Positions 17,119 to 26,203 of a DNA stretch of 64,000 bases are shown here, in pieces (the stretch's first letter is position 1; each line of letters begins with the position of its first letter). A program made the translations under genes and the position numbers. This DNA is from WTJY01 sp045105475 (lineage in GTDB: Bacteria > Chloroflexota > Anaerolineae > Promineifilales > Promineifilaceae), in the NCBI GenBank assembly GCA_045105475.1, contig JBGCDP010000242.1, forward strand, positions 12,227 to 76,226. The letters are read 5' to 3'. Under the pieces are notes generated by a model. The model did not search any database. It had not been told where the DNA came from and saw only the letters and a list, made by a program, of their open reading frames with translations.

Positions 17119-18326
17119 GAATCGCTTTCCTCATTTTCCCCATTCGAGTTTAGTTCTCGAACCACATCATAAAAGCTGTCATCAACCGTTTGTGCCCCGT
17201 CCCATTGATAAAAATCACTGGCACAAACCGACTGATCACAAGCGTCTGAGTTGATAAATTCAAGCAGGCCGTTAATGACTGGGTTGAATGCGGAAATCGG
17301 AAATTGATCACCAAAAGCGATCATATCGTTTGGATAGGGTCTTGAAAGCAAGAGTATTTTTGTTTCTTCAAAGATTTCGGGATAGTCATCAAAAATAGAA
17401 GCACGTGCATCACGAACACCATAGCCATTAGCGGCCGGGCCGCCAGCCACTTCAATAAATCCTATTGGGTCACGGTTGGGGGCAATACCAATCTGGCGCC
17501 ATATTTCCGGCGAATCTTCCCCATATTCCCAAACGCGATCATCCCGGACAGGCAAGCTGGGCGGATTATAGATAGCGGCCGCGATATCAACCTCTCTCTC
17601 AAGCAGTGCGATTAGGGCAGAGCTGCTCGTGCCATATTCAAGAAATTGAACGCCTGCGAGATTTCCATCGGCAATATCTTTTGCGAACAACTGATATGTC
17701 GTCACATCTGATAAAGAAGGAACCGCCACCTTTTTAAAAGCGATATCTTCAAAAACGTTAATAACGCTAGAGGTGCGTGAGACAAGCATGCCTAGCTGAT
17801 AAGGGACGTCAAACTCGGTAGCTGTTAGAGCTGGGAAAACGTTGCACTCAATGTGAGCAGCAACATATTGCTCAGGCGTTAGTAGCGCGATTGTGGTCGC
17901 TGGCCGACTACAAACCAAGTCAATTACTTCCGCATCGGAAGTTGGCACAACGGCTTCAAAGAAAAATCCTGTTTTTGCAGCTAAATCTTCCAACAGGAAT
18001 CCACCACGTACTTCAACAAGTGCTTCGGCCGCAGTTGGTAAGAAAATCACCTGAAATGGATTTTCGGCCGAACCCGGTGACGCGGCAGGGGTAGGCTCTA
18101 ACAAAACCTCAACCTCACGGGTAACTTCGACTTGGCTCACAACCGGAATCTCTCGTGTGACTTCAATTAATTGAGTAGCTAAAATAGGTACTTCTAAAAC
18201 TTGGTAACGCGTTACTTCGACTTCACGCACCTCACCTGGAGTAAAACAAGCGGTTAGCCCAGTTAAAAGGATTGTGACTGCCAAAAGCACAGTACCAAAA
18301 CGATTATTTAATTGCATAAGCCACAT
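17115..18326 (-). CDS. Lipoprotein, phosphonate/phosphate-binding-like domain
   Basis: A 403-residue exported lipoprotein. It has an N-terminal hydrophobic segment and a lipobox-like LTGLTAC (Cys about 27), then a stretch of Val/Glu-rich VTREVEV repeats common in Chloroflexota surface lipoproteins. The main domain is a PhnD-type periplasmic binding fold by pattern (GMLVSRTSSVINVFEDIAFKKVAVPSLSD region, then EYGTSSSALIALLEREVDIAA). Such proteins deliver phosphonate, phosphate or similar anions to ABC transporters, but no permease or ATPase gene is adjacent. It overlaps the GT2 gene downstream by 4 bp. The substrate call is tentative. Confidence 0.65.
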   Translation of the reverse strand: MWLMQLNNRFGTVLLAVTILLTGLTACFTPGEVREVEVTRYQVLEVPILATQLIEVTREIPVVSQVEVTREVEVLLEPTPAASPGSAENPFQVIFLPTAAEALVEVRGGFLLEDLAAKTGFFFEAVVPTSDAEVIDLVCSRPATTIALLTPEQYVAAHIECNVFPALTATEFDVPYQLGMLVSRTSSVINVFEDIAFKKVAVPSLSDVTTYQLFAKDIADGNLAGVQFLEYGTSSSALIALLEREVDIAAAIYNPPSLPVRDDRVWEYGEDSPEIWRQIGIAPNRDPIGFIEVAGGPAANGYGVRDARASIFDDYPEIFEETKILLLSRPYPNDMIAFGDQFPISAFNPVINGLLEFINSDACDQSVCASDFYQWDGAQTVDDSFYDVVRELNSNGENEESDS

Positions 18327-18576
18327 TATCTCTAATAGTCATTTACAGCATCCTGAATTTAATCAGATTTGTACCTGAAACACCCTTTTGCGTCACCCAG
18401 TTACCATACATCTTAATGAAAAAACTATCAGCTTTTAAAGACTTTTAGTCAGATATTCAATAAATGCTTTGATTGTAAGCTCTTCATACGCAAGCCTTTG
18501 CCACAATTACCCTTTCACATAAAATCCTGAGCAGATAACCAATTAATCCAAAAGACAAATAGAAGGAAACCAACCA

Positions 18577-20091
18577 ATGGGCACAAACTACCAAAAATTA
18601 CTCGGACAGGTCAATGAAATACACGATTTAGAAAAAGTAACTTGGCTCATGGGATGGGATAGAGAAGTCAACATGCCAGATGCGGCGGCTGGAATCAGAT
18701 CCAAACAAATCGGCACAGTGAACAAATTGGTTCATCGGATGTCTACTTCTGACGAAATGGGAGAGCTGATCGAAAATGCAGCCGCTGAGTTAGAGGCTGA
18801 AGAAGCACCTCTTAATGGCACTGCACAATCACTTGTGCGCTTTTTAATGCGAGACTATGCTGAGAAGAAACGGTATCCCGAAGATTTTGTTAAGCGCCAA
18901 GCAGAAGCTCAAGGGATAGGGATTCAGGCATGGAAAGCCGCCCGAGAAAATAATGACTACAGTCAATTTACTGACTGTGTGGCAACGACCATAGAACTGT
19001 GCCAAGAAAAAGCAGAGTATTTAGGGTATGAAGATGAAAAATATGACGCTCTATTGTCACAATTTGAGCGAGGCCTAAAAACGGCCGACGTTCGCCGAAT
19101 TTTCAATGCGATCAAAGAAGAAACGGTCCCGCTTATTGAAGCGATTGCAGAACGACAGGACTTAGTTGACGACAGCCTACTCCATCAAGATTTTCCAATA
19201 GCGGTTCAAAAAGAAGTCGCTCCCTACTTTGCCACAGCGGTAGGCTATAATTTTGATCATGGCACAGAGCTGGGAACAGCCGCTCATCCATTTGCCAGCA
19301 GTTTAAGCCGCTTGGATGCACGAATTACGACCCGTTGGTATCCAGATTTTATTTCTCCAGCGATTTTTGGTGTAATGCATGAAAGCGGCCATGCGATTTA
19401 TGAGCAAGGGACGGCGGCCGATTTTGAGCGTACACCATTGGCCCGTGGAACATCTATGGGAATTCATGAATCGCAATCCCGCATGATGGAAAACCTCGTC
19501 GGCCGTAGCAGGTCGTTTTGGAAAGTACACTATCCGGTTTTGCAAAAAGCATTTCCACAACAGTTGGGCAGCCACTCGGCCGAAGATTTTTATCAGGCCA
19601 TCAACAAGGTTAGCCCTTCCTATATTCGCGTTGAAGCGGACGAATTAACCTACAACATGCACATCATGCTTCGTTTTGAATTAGAGCAAGCCATGGTCAA
19701 CGGTGATGTTACAGCCGCACAGCTACCCGAAGCGTGGAATAGTAAAATGAAAGAGCTCTTAGGCGTCGTCCCCCCAACTGACACACTCGGCTGTCTACAA
19801 GACATCCATTGGACCGGCACGAGCTTTGGCTACTTTCCCACCTATGCTTTGGGCAACTTCTACTCGGTTCAGTTGCTAGAAGCGGCTCAAGCTCAAGAGC
19901 CATCGATTCAGGAAGATTTAGATAAAGGTAGCACCGTGGCACTTAAAAAGTGGCTGGGGGAAAACATTCATCAACATGGGAAAAAGTATGATCCCCCTGA
20001 ACTCGTAACGATGGCAACCGGCCGCCCGCTCGACCACAAACCATTTGTAGCCTATGCTAAAGCGAAATTTGGTGAACTTTACACCCTGTAA
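18577..20091 (+). CDS. M32 family carboxypeptidase (Taq type)
   Basis: A 504-residue zinc metallocarboxypeptidase. The HEXXH site is in GVMHESGHAIYEQG (His about 267), with the family motifs HPFASSLSRLDARITTR ahead of it, GIHESQSRMMENLVGRS behind it and DELTYNMHIMLRFELE further on. Length and motif order match thermostable carboxypeptidase 1. It removes C-terminal residues from cytoplasmic peptides. AAGGA about 9 nt upstream sets the ATG. It stands alone with its own spacer, and no neighbour suggests a special role. Confidence 0.95.
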   Translation: MGTNYQKLLGQVNEIHDLEKVTWLMGWDREVNMPDAAAGIRSKQIGTVNKLVHRMSTSDEMGELIENAAAELEAEEAPLNGTAQSLVRFLMRDYAEKKRYPEDFVKRQAEAQGIGIQAWKAARENNDYSQFTDCVATTIELCQEKAEYLGYEDEKYDALLSQFERGLKTADVRRIFNAIKEETVPLIEAIAERQDLVDDSLLHQDFPIAVQKEVAPYFATAVGYNFDHGTELGTAAHPFASSLSRLDARITTRWYPDFISPAIFGVMHESGHAIYEQGTAADFERTPLARGTSMGIHESQSRMMENLVGRSRSFWKVHYPVLQKAFPQQLGSHSAEDFYQAINKVSPSYIRVEADELTYNMHIMLRFELEQAMVNGDVTAAQLPEAWNSKMKELLGVVPPTDTLGCLQDIHWTGTSFGYFPTYALGNFYSVQLLEAAQAQEPSIQEDLDKGSTVALKKWLGENIHQHGKKYDPPELVTMATGRPLDHKPFVAYAKAKFGELYTL

Positions 20092-20179
20092 AACCTAAAC
20101 ATTGGATTTTCTTCATTTCCCATTGATAATTTATCACCGAGGAATAAAGAATAATAAATGATGAGGCAGTCCACGCTTA

Positions 20180-20830
20180 ATGGCTAAAGAAATCATTCTC
20201 AAAAACATCGCTGAGCAAGAGCCTGTGTTAGAGCTGGGTGGATTAGGATTGACTGAGTTGCCAAATGAAATTGGTCAGGCCACGCATGTCACCCGCTTGA
20301 GTCTGCGTGGCAATTCATTAACTGCGCTTCCGGCCGAAATCGGTTCGTTAGTGAATCTGACGTTCTTGAGTGCGGCCGACAATCAATTGAGTAAGCTTCC
20401 AGCCGAAATTGGCCAGCTCACCAGCCTGACCCGCCTAAATCTGAAAAATAACCAGCTTAGCGAACTCCCGCTCGAGTTACTCGAACTCGACCAGCTAGCC
20501 CTTTTACGGCTTGATGGAAATCAGCTTGAACTACCATCTGACATTTTACGTAAATGGGATCGGCCGGCCGAGATCATTGCCTACTACAAAAAACATTGCC
20601 TACCAGAGCCTGCACCGATTGTGCTTTCTATAGAGCGCAAGATAGCCATATATTTTGACAATGAGACACTGTTAAGGCTCGCTGACATGCTGTGCGTACC
20701 GGCCGACGAATTAGACGGGGCTGATCATGATGCGCAGGCAGAACAGCTACTGAGCTACCACACAAAGCATGGGCTGAAAGATGAGCTAATGGCTCTGCTT
20801 AATATCTACCGGCCGAATATTTTTGCCTAA
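20180..20830 (+). CDS. Leucine-rich repeat protein with EAD-like C-terminus
   Basis: A 216-residue protein. Residues about 15-125 contain four to five plant-type LRRs of the L..LP.EIG..T.LT.L.L..N.L pattern, followed by a cap (WDRPAEIIAYYKKH). The last 65 residues (about 150-215) form a small helical domain that resembles the effector-associated domains of bacterial conflict systems: LLRLADMLCV, then a gap, AEQLLSYHTKHGLKDELMALL and a terminal RP. EADs recruit effector proteins by homotypic pairing. No signal peptide is present, so it is cytoplasmic. A phosphotransferase follows 57 bp downstream and may be co-transcribed. The EAD call is by pattern only. Confidence 0.75.
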   Translation: MAKEIILKNIAEQEPVLELGGLGLTELPNEIGQATHVTRLSLRGNSLTALPAEIGSLVNLTFLSAADNQLSKLPAEIGQLTSLTRLNLKNNQLSELPLELLELDQLALLRLDGNQLELPSDILRKWDRPAEIIAYYKKHCLPEPAPIVLSIERKIAIYFDNETLLRLADMLCVPADELDGADHDAQAEQLLSYHTKHGLKDELMALLNIYRPNIFA

Positions 20831-20887
20831 TGATTTTTCAGATACGAAATAGCCCAATACATAGGCCGATAGGCCGCTGCTCAAAAG

Positions 20888-21739
20888 ATGAATAGCTATT
20901 TGAAAAGAGTTCAGTCTATAAAACAAACACCGATTATTTCTTCAAACATTATAAAAAGCGGCTGGAGCAATATTGTCGTTGAAATTAATGACCAAGAAAT
21001 TTTCCGATTTACTAGACACGAATCTAATCAATTTGAAGTCGAAAAGTCGTTTTTAGCACAATTTCATGGGCCTGATTCAGTTCAGGTTCCAGTGCCAACC
21101 CGGGTTGGGGCAGACTATATGACTTACAAACGGATTCCGGGCGAACGGTTTTCACCTGAGAAATTTGAGACGCTAAAGCCGCACGATCAACAGCAGATAA
21201 TAAACCAGATCAGTTTATTTCTAACCCATTTGCATAGTTGCCCATTCCAACATGTGCATCTTGCAGAATATCCATATGGTGGAGAGAACTTCTGGGGCGA
21301 ATTATGGCCTATTCCCGCTTTGCACTTAAGTGACAGGGCGAAGACAATGGCTAAACAGTTTTTTGATGCTTCCTTTGAGAAAATTAATGCAACCCCTTTT
21401 AGAAAAAGGGTAATTCATGCAGATTTAGGAACAAACAACCTTTTAGTCGACTTTTCTGTGCCCCGCCTAAACGGAATCATCGATTTCAGTGATCTGTGTT
21501 GGGGTGATCCAGCAGCAGATTTTGCTGGCTTTTATCGGCATTTCGGCCGACAGTTTGTTGATCAATTGCTAGTCGCTTATGAGAAACAAATTGAATGGGA
21601 AATTGAAACAAACTTTTGGTCTCGCATAAAATTCCATGCTCAACGGAAACAATTCTTTGTCATTTATTTTGCTCAAAAGTATCAGTTTCAAGAATTCATT
21701 CCACAAATTTTAGAATCGATCGAGGCCGATTTTAGTTAG
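20888..21739 (+). CDS. APH-family phosphotransferase
   Basis: A 283-residue kinase-fold protein of the aminoglycoside/choline phosphotransferase family. The N-lobe is GWSNIVVEINDQEIFRFTR. The catalytic loop VIHADLGTNNLLVDF carries the Brenner Asp and Asn, and the metal-binding Asp is in IIDFSDLCWGDPAADFA. The N-lobe pattern is closest to APH(2'')-like proteins, but many such proteins act on other metabolites, so resistance should not be assumed. It follows the LRR gene by 57 bp. No SD is evident. Confidence 0.85.
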   Translation: MNSYLKRVQSIKQTPIISSNIIKSGWSNIVVEINDQEIFRFTRHESNQFEVEKSFLAQFHGPDSVQVPVPTRVGADYMTYKRIPGERFSPEKFETLKPHDQQQIINQISLFLTHLHSCPFQHVHLAEYPYGGENFWGELWPIPALHLSDRAKTMAKQFFDASFEKINATPFRKRVIHADLGTNNLLVDFSVPRLNGIIDFSDLCWGDPAADFAGFYRHFGRQFVDQLLVAYEKQIEWEIETNFWSRIKFHAQRKQFFVIYFAQKYQFQEFIPQILESIEADFS

Positions 21740-21769
21740 ATTGATTTACGACAAAGAAGTTAATGATAA

Positions 21770-21798
21770 TTGACATCCTATCTTGCCCAAACCATAAT
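21770..21798 (+). promoter_or_regulatory. Promoter of recJ, giving a leaderless mRNA
   Basis: A perfect TTGACA at 21770-21775, a 17-nt spacer and CATAAT (5/6) at 21793-21798. The ATG of recJ is 8 nt after the -10, so the transcript would begin within a base or two of the start codon. Confidence 0.75.
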
Positions 21799-21806
21799 CC
21801 ATCCAT

Positions 21807-23627
21807 ATGACTCCTGACATCTCCCCAAGCCAAAAAAGATGGCAGGTTGCCCCTGCAATTCCTGACAAACTCCTCCGTGAAACCAGCTCAATCAACCCGA
21901 TCATTGCCCAAATTCTATATAACCGCGGCATAGCTACATTTGAAGAAATGCGCACGTTTATGGAATCGCGATATGCGGGGCAAGATGATCCGTTTCTAAT
22001 GGCAAGCATGGAAACGGCCGTTGACCGCATTTTAGAAGCTCTTGATAGTGAAGAGCTGGTTGTCGTATATGGCGATTTTGATGCAGATGGTGTGACATCT
22101 ACCGTCTTGCTACTTGAAGCGTTATGGGGATTAGGTTTTTCAAAGCGTAAAGTCCGGCCGTATATCCCTCATCGAGTAGACGAAGGGTATGGGTTGAACA
22201 AAGAAGCGCTCACTCAGTTAAAACTAGATGGTGCCAGCCTGGTCATTACCGTCGACTGCGGCATCCGTTCAGTAGCCGAGGTTCAACACGGGGTTAGTGA
22301 AGGGCTCGATATTATTATCACAGATCATCATAGTATTGGCCCTGAATTGCCGAATGCCGCCTTAGCAATCATCAATCCGAAACGAGAAGACTGCGCTTAT
22401 CCAGAAAAAATGTTAGCTGGGGTTGGTATCGCCTATAAATTGGCCCAAGCATTACATAGCAAGCGACCCAATCCATTGTCAGCATTTAATCCAAAGTCGC
22501 TGTTAGATCTTGTTGCGATTGGGACCGTTGCAGATGTTGCTCCACTTTTGGGTGAGAATCGTCAGCTAGTCAAAGATGGCTTAGACTTGATGAACACCGA
22601 TTTACGACCGGGCTTAGTCGCACTTGCCGCTGCTGCAAAGCTCAACACCCCCTCTATTTCTGCCATGAACATCGGCTTTACGCTTGGCCCACGTATTAAC
22701 GCAGCGGGGCGAATCGGGCCAGCGGTAGACATGGCGGCCGTACGCTACCACAACAAACGCAATCTGGACGGCCCTGCTCCTCAGAAAGATGGGTATGCAT
22801 ACTTAGCGGCTCGTTTGCTTTTTAGTCGTATTCATCCGCTAGCGACAGAATATGCACAAGAACTGAACACGCTCAATAGTCAACGGCAGCGCATGACCGA
22901 GACGCTTAACAAGCGAGCAGAAGAGTTGGTTTTGGATAGCTTAGCAGAAGGCCAAACGCTTGAAGATCTCAACGTTTTATTCGCGGCCGATCACGGGTTT
23001 GAACCCGGTATCGTTGGACTTGTAGCCGGCCGCTTAAAAGAACAATATTATCGCCCGGCTATTATTTTAGAAATGGGCGAAGAAGAAAGCGTCGGATCCT
23101 GTCGATCTATCCCAGAGTTACACATTACTCATATACTTGATCAGCTATCCGATATACTTGAACGCTATGGCGGACATGCGATGGCAGCAGGACTAACCAT
23201 TCGCAACGAAAACTTACCTGAATTCAAAGAACGCATCCAGACGCTCATCGATGCAGAAATCGGCCAGTTGGAACTGACTCCAACCATTCCTATTGATGCC
23301 CTCATTGATATTGAACAGGTTGATGCCGCTTTATATACATTGCTCCAAAAGCTTGAACCAACTGGAGCGGCCAACCCGTCTCCTACATTCATGAGTAAGC
23401 GGGTTGAAGTGCAAAGCTCACGTGCGGTGGGCAAAACCAAAGATCATTTGCAGGTCACATTTCTGATTGATAGCACCCGTATCTTAAAATCAATCGGATT
23501 TGGATTAGGGTTTTGGGATGGCGTTTTGCCCGATTTCGTAGATATTGTTTACTCCATTGATCAAAATACGTGGAACAATAAAACCACCCTGCAGTTACAA
23601 ATAAAAGATATAAAACCAGCTTTTTAG
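21807..23627 (+). CDS. recJ: Single-stranded-DNA-specific 5'-3' exonuclease RecJ
   Basis: A 606-residue DHH/DHHA1 phosphoesterase. It has motif I VVYGDFDADGVTSTVLL, motif II VDCGIRS, motif III ITDHHSIG, the DHHA1 signature RYGGHAMAAGL near residue 455, and a C-terminal OB-type domain (about 480-600). RecJ degrades 5' single strands in recombinational, mismatch and base-excision repair. There is no SD; a consensus promoter places the start of transcription almost at the ATG. Confidence 0.96.
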   Translation: MTPDISPSQKRWQVAPAIPDKLLRETSSINPIIAQILYNRGIATFEEMRTFMESRYAGQDDPFLMASMETAVDRILEALDSEELVVVYGDFDADGVTSTVLLLEALWGLGFSKRKVRPYIPHRVDEGYGLNKEALTQLKLDGASLVITVDCGIRSVAEVQHGVSEGLDIIITDHHSIGPELPNAALAIINPKREDCAYPEKMLAGVGIAYKLAQALHSKRPNPLSAFNPKSLLDLVAIGTVADVAPLLGENRQLVKDGLDLMNTDLRPGLVALAAAAKLNTPSISAMNIGFTLGPRINAAGRIGPAVDMAAVRYHNKRNLDGPAPQKDGYAYLAARLLFSRIHPLATEYAQELNTLNSQRQRMTETLNKRAEELVLDSLAEGQTLEDLNVLFAADHGFEPGIVGLVAGRLKEQYYRPAIILEMGEEESVGSCRSIPELHITHILDQLSDILERYGGHAMAAGLTIRNENLPEFKERIQTLIDAEIGQLELTPTIPIDALIDIEQVDAALYTLLQKLEPTGAANPSPTFMSKRVEVQSSRAVGKTKDHLQVTFLIDSTRILKSIGFGLGFWDGVLPDFVDIVYSIDQNTWNNKTTLQLQIKDIKPAF

Positions 23628-23706
23628 ATTTTGGACAGACGACCTCGAACGCTCAAAGAACTATTCAAGCGCCAGATTCAAAATTACAAATTGTAAAAAC
23701 AAACAT

Positions 23707-24663
23707 ATGAAAATACTTGTTACAGGTACGGCCGGATTTATAGGCCACCACTTGGCTGAAAAATTATTAAAACGCGGTGATGAAGTTGTTGGATTAGACA
23801 ACTTAATCGATTACTACTCACCTGACATCAAACTAAGTAATTTAAATCGCCTAAAAACTTATCCAAATTTTAAATTTGTTGAAGAAGATGTACGTAATCG
23901 GCAAAATATTTTAGATCTTCTAGCTGAAGAAAAATTTGATGCCGTAGCTCATTTAGCGGCCATGGCAGGCGTACGTAATGCGGTCAAATTTCCCGCCTAC
24001 TATGTTGAGGTTGATTACAACGGTACGCAAAACTTAATGGATGGAGCTAGATTTTCCGCTGTGGGGAACTTTGTGTTTGCCTCAACGTCTTCCGTCTATG
24101 GTGCTACTGAAAAAATTCCGTTTGTAGAAACAGATTCTTGTGATCGGCCGTTACAGCCTTACTCAGCTGCAAAGCGAGCAGCAGAAATGCTTGGGTTTAC
24201 CTACAATCACCTATATGGGTTAAACTTCACTGCGACACGATTTTTCACTGTATATGGTCCAGCAAGTCGGCCGGATATGATGGCTTATTTGGTCGCAGAT
24301 AGCATTACAAAAGGAAAAGAAATCCCTATTTACAATAATGGTGAAATGTGGCGCGACTGGACACATGTTGATGATATTACCAACGGATTGGTTTTAGCAA
24401 TCGACAAACCACTGGGGTATGAGGTTATCAACCTCGGCCGGGGTGAACCCACCAAGTTAACCGACTTTATCGAAATGATTGAAGAGATGGCGGATGGCAA
24501 AGCCAACTTGGTTAATAAACCTAAATTAAATGCAGATGTGGTCCGCACATGGGCCAATATCGACAAAGCCAAAAGATTATTGGGATACAATCCCACAATT
24601 TCTGTTGTAGATGGGGTTAGAGATTTCTGGACCTGGTACAAAAAAGAGATTTTAGGCGAATAG
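23707..24663 (+). CDS. NAD-dependent epimerase, UDP-glucuronate 4-epimerase-like
   Basis: A 318-residue short-chain dehydrogenase/reductase of the extended type. It has the Rossmann motif TGTAGFIG at the N-terminus, LDNLIDYYSPDIK, the Ser of STSSVYG, the catalytic YSAAK, and RFFTVYGPASRPDMM, which is characteristic of UDP-glucuronate/galacturonate 4-epimerases. It would supply UDP-galacturonate for cell-surface polysaccharide. It lies outside the EPS locus, 79 bp after recJ, and has no clear SD. A related 4-epimerase specificity cannot be excluded. Confidence 0.85.
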   Translation: MKILVTGTAGFIGHHLAEKLLKRGDEVVGLDNLIDYYSPDIKLSNLNRLKTYPNFKFVEEDVRNRQNILDLLAEEKFDAVAHLAAMAGVRNAVKFPAYYVEVDYNGTQNLMDGARFSAVGNFVFASTSSVYGATEKIPFVETDSCDRPLQPYSAAKRAAEMLGFTYNHLYGLNFTATRFFTVYGPASRPDMMAYLVADSITKGKEIPIYNNGEMWRDWTHVDDITNGLVLAIDKPLGYEVINLGRGEPTKLTDFIEMIEEMADGKANLVNKPKLNADVVRTWANIDKAKRLLGYNPTISVVDGVRDFWTWYKKEILGE

Positions 24664-24752
24664 ATCAGGTTGCCGACAGGCATCTATTAAATCGCCTCAT
24701 AGCCATCTCAAATAATATATGAGAAGATGGCCTTTAGACTAGGACCGACCGT

Positions 24753-25883
24753 ATGGCATTGACCCCTTTCATTTACGTTGACACTGAACAAGCTTGGGAA
24801 GCCTGTTTGAATGATTTAAAACAGCATGACGTCGTTTGCATAGACCTCGAATCGAATAGCCTTTATGTCTACAAAGAAGAGATTTGCTTAATTCAAATTT
24901 CGGTAGGGAAAACTGACTACATCATTGATCCGAAGGCTGAGATTGACCTTTCAGGCTTAGGTGAAATCATACATGATTCGGCCGTTGAAAAGGTTTTTCA
25001 TGCGTGTGAATATGATCTGATTTTACTTAAAAGACAGTTCGACTGGGAAGTGTCTAACCTATTTGACACGATGTGGGCAGCACGCATTTTAGGCGTTGAA
25101 AAAATCGGTTTAGCTAATATTATTCGAGATGTCTTTGGAGTCGAGCTAGATAAAAAATTTCAGACGGCCGACTGGGGGAAACGTCCTCTATCCCCAGAAA
25201 TGCTAGCTTATGCGCAGAATGACACTCATTATTTACACAGACTAAGAGACCATTTTGCAGAGAGATTGGAAGCTGGGGGGCATTGGGAAGAGGCGTTGGA
25301 ATCTTTTGTACTGCAATGCAAAGTCAACATGCCCAATACAAGTTTTAATCCAGATAATTTTTGGAATTATCATGGGGTTAAATATTTGCCTCCACAAAAT
25401 CAGGCAATATGCAAAGCTCTTTTTGCATTTAGAGAGGCCGAAGCAAAAAAATACAATCGGCCTCTGTTTAAAATTTTTGATAACAAACGGCTGGTGCAGC
25501 TGTCTGAGTTTCCCCCCACAAGTATGGAAGAGCTTTTCAAAACAAGGGGTTTACCTGGCTGGTATGTGCGTAAACGTGGACCAAATTTATTACGGGCAAT
25601 TCGAGATGGTAGCCATGCACCAATTCCCAAACGGCCGAAAAGAGATCCACGCCCTGCTCAAGACATACTTGATCGGTATGACGCCATGCTTACGTGGCGC
25701 AAAGAAACAGCAAGAGCCAGAGGCGTTGAGTCTGACATTATTCTTAACAAAGAAGGATGTTGGCAGATTGCAAAAGGGAACCCACAAAACGCTGAAGAAC
25801 TAAAAGAATACGGTGAAATTGCCGGCCCATGGCGGTTAGAGACATATCAAAATCAAATTCTGTCTGTTTTAAAGTCAATATAG
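24753..25883 (+). CDS. rnd: Ribonuclease D-like 3'-5' exonuclease with HRDC
   Basis: A 376-residue DEDDy exonuclease. The acidic motifs are CIDLESNSLY (Exo I), HACEYDLILL (Exo II) and YAQNDTHYL (Exo III, Tyr type). One or two C-terminal HRDC-like helical domains follow from about 210. RNase D trims tRNA and other stable-RNA 3' ends. The gene is flanked by non-coding spacers and has no evident SD; GGACCG precedes the ATG. Confidence 0.92.
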   Translation: MALTPFIYVDTEQAWEACLNDLKQHDVVCIDLESNSLYVYKEEICLIQISVGKTDYIIDPKAEIDLSGLGEIIHDSAVEKVFHACEYDLILLKRQFDWEVSNLFDTMWAARILGVEKIGLANIIRDVFGVELDKKFQTADWGKRPLSPEMLAYAQNDTHYLHRLRDHFAERLEAGGHWEEALESFVLQCKVNMPNTSFNPDNFWNYHGVKYLPPQNQAICKALFAFREAEAKKYNRPLFKIFDNKRLVQLSEFPPTSMEELFKTRGLPGWYVRKRGPNLLRAIRDGSHAPIPKRPKRDPRPAQDILDRYDAMLTWRKETARARGVESDIILNKEGCWQIAKGNPQNAEELKEYGEIAGPWRLETYQNQILSVLKSI

Positions 25884-26203
25884 TCGAACAAAATCGCTAG
25901 CTCAAAAAGAATAAATGCCAGCCCCGTGGGCCGGATTTCTAGTTGGGTTTCTTAGTAACTTTATTTTATTGACGATGACAGTAACCATGATCGGTAAACT
26001 AGGTGTTTAACCTACATTCTTCCCTGAAATAGTATCTGAAAATTCAAATGTCTTTTTGATTTTGGGCAGGGCCAGCCTTTTTTATTAAAGTTCCCTGTTT
26101 TTGAACATAATTAGCATGTTTTTCCTCTTTAATAGTGGCATTGATCCGATCAAACTATAAACAACATCCCTATTCAGGTTCAGCATCAAGGAGATTTTAA
26201 ACT
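25884..26203. other. Intergenic, nothing firm
   Basis: 320 bases between rnd and the lipoprotein gene. I see no ORF, tRNA or convincing terminator; a promoter for the lipoprotein gene must be present, but no clear -35/-10 pair stands out. Confidence 0.4.

Noticed and set aside
25255..25803. 182-codon plus-strand frame inside rnd
   Set aside because: It overlaps the well-supported RNase D gene in another frame and shows no domain.
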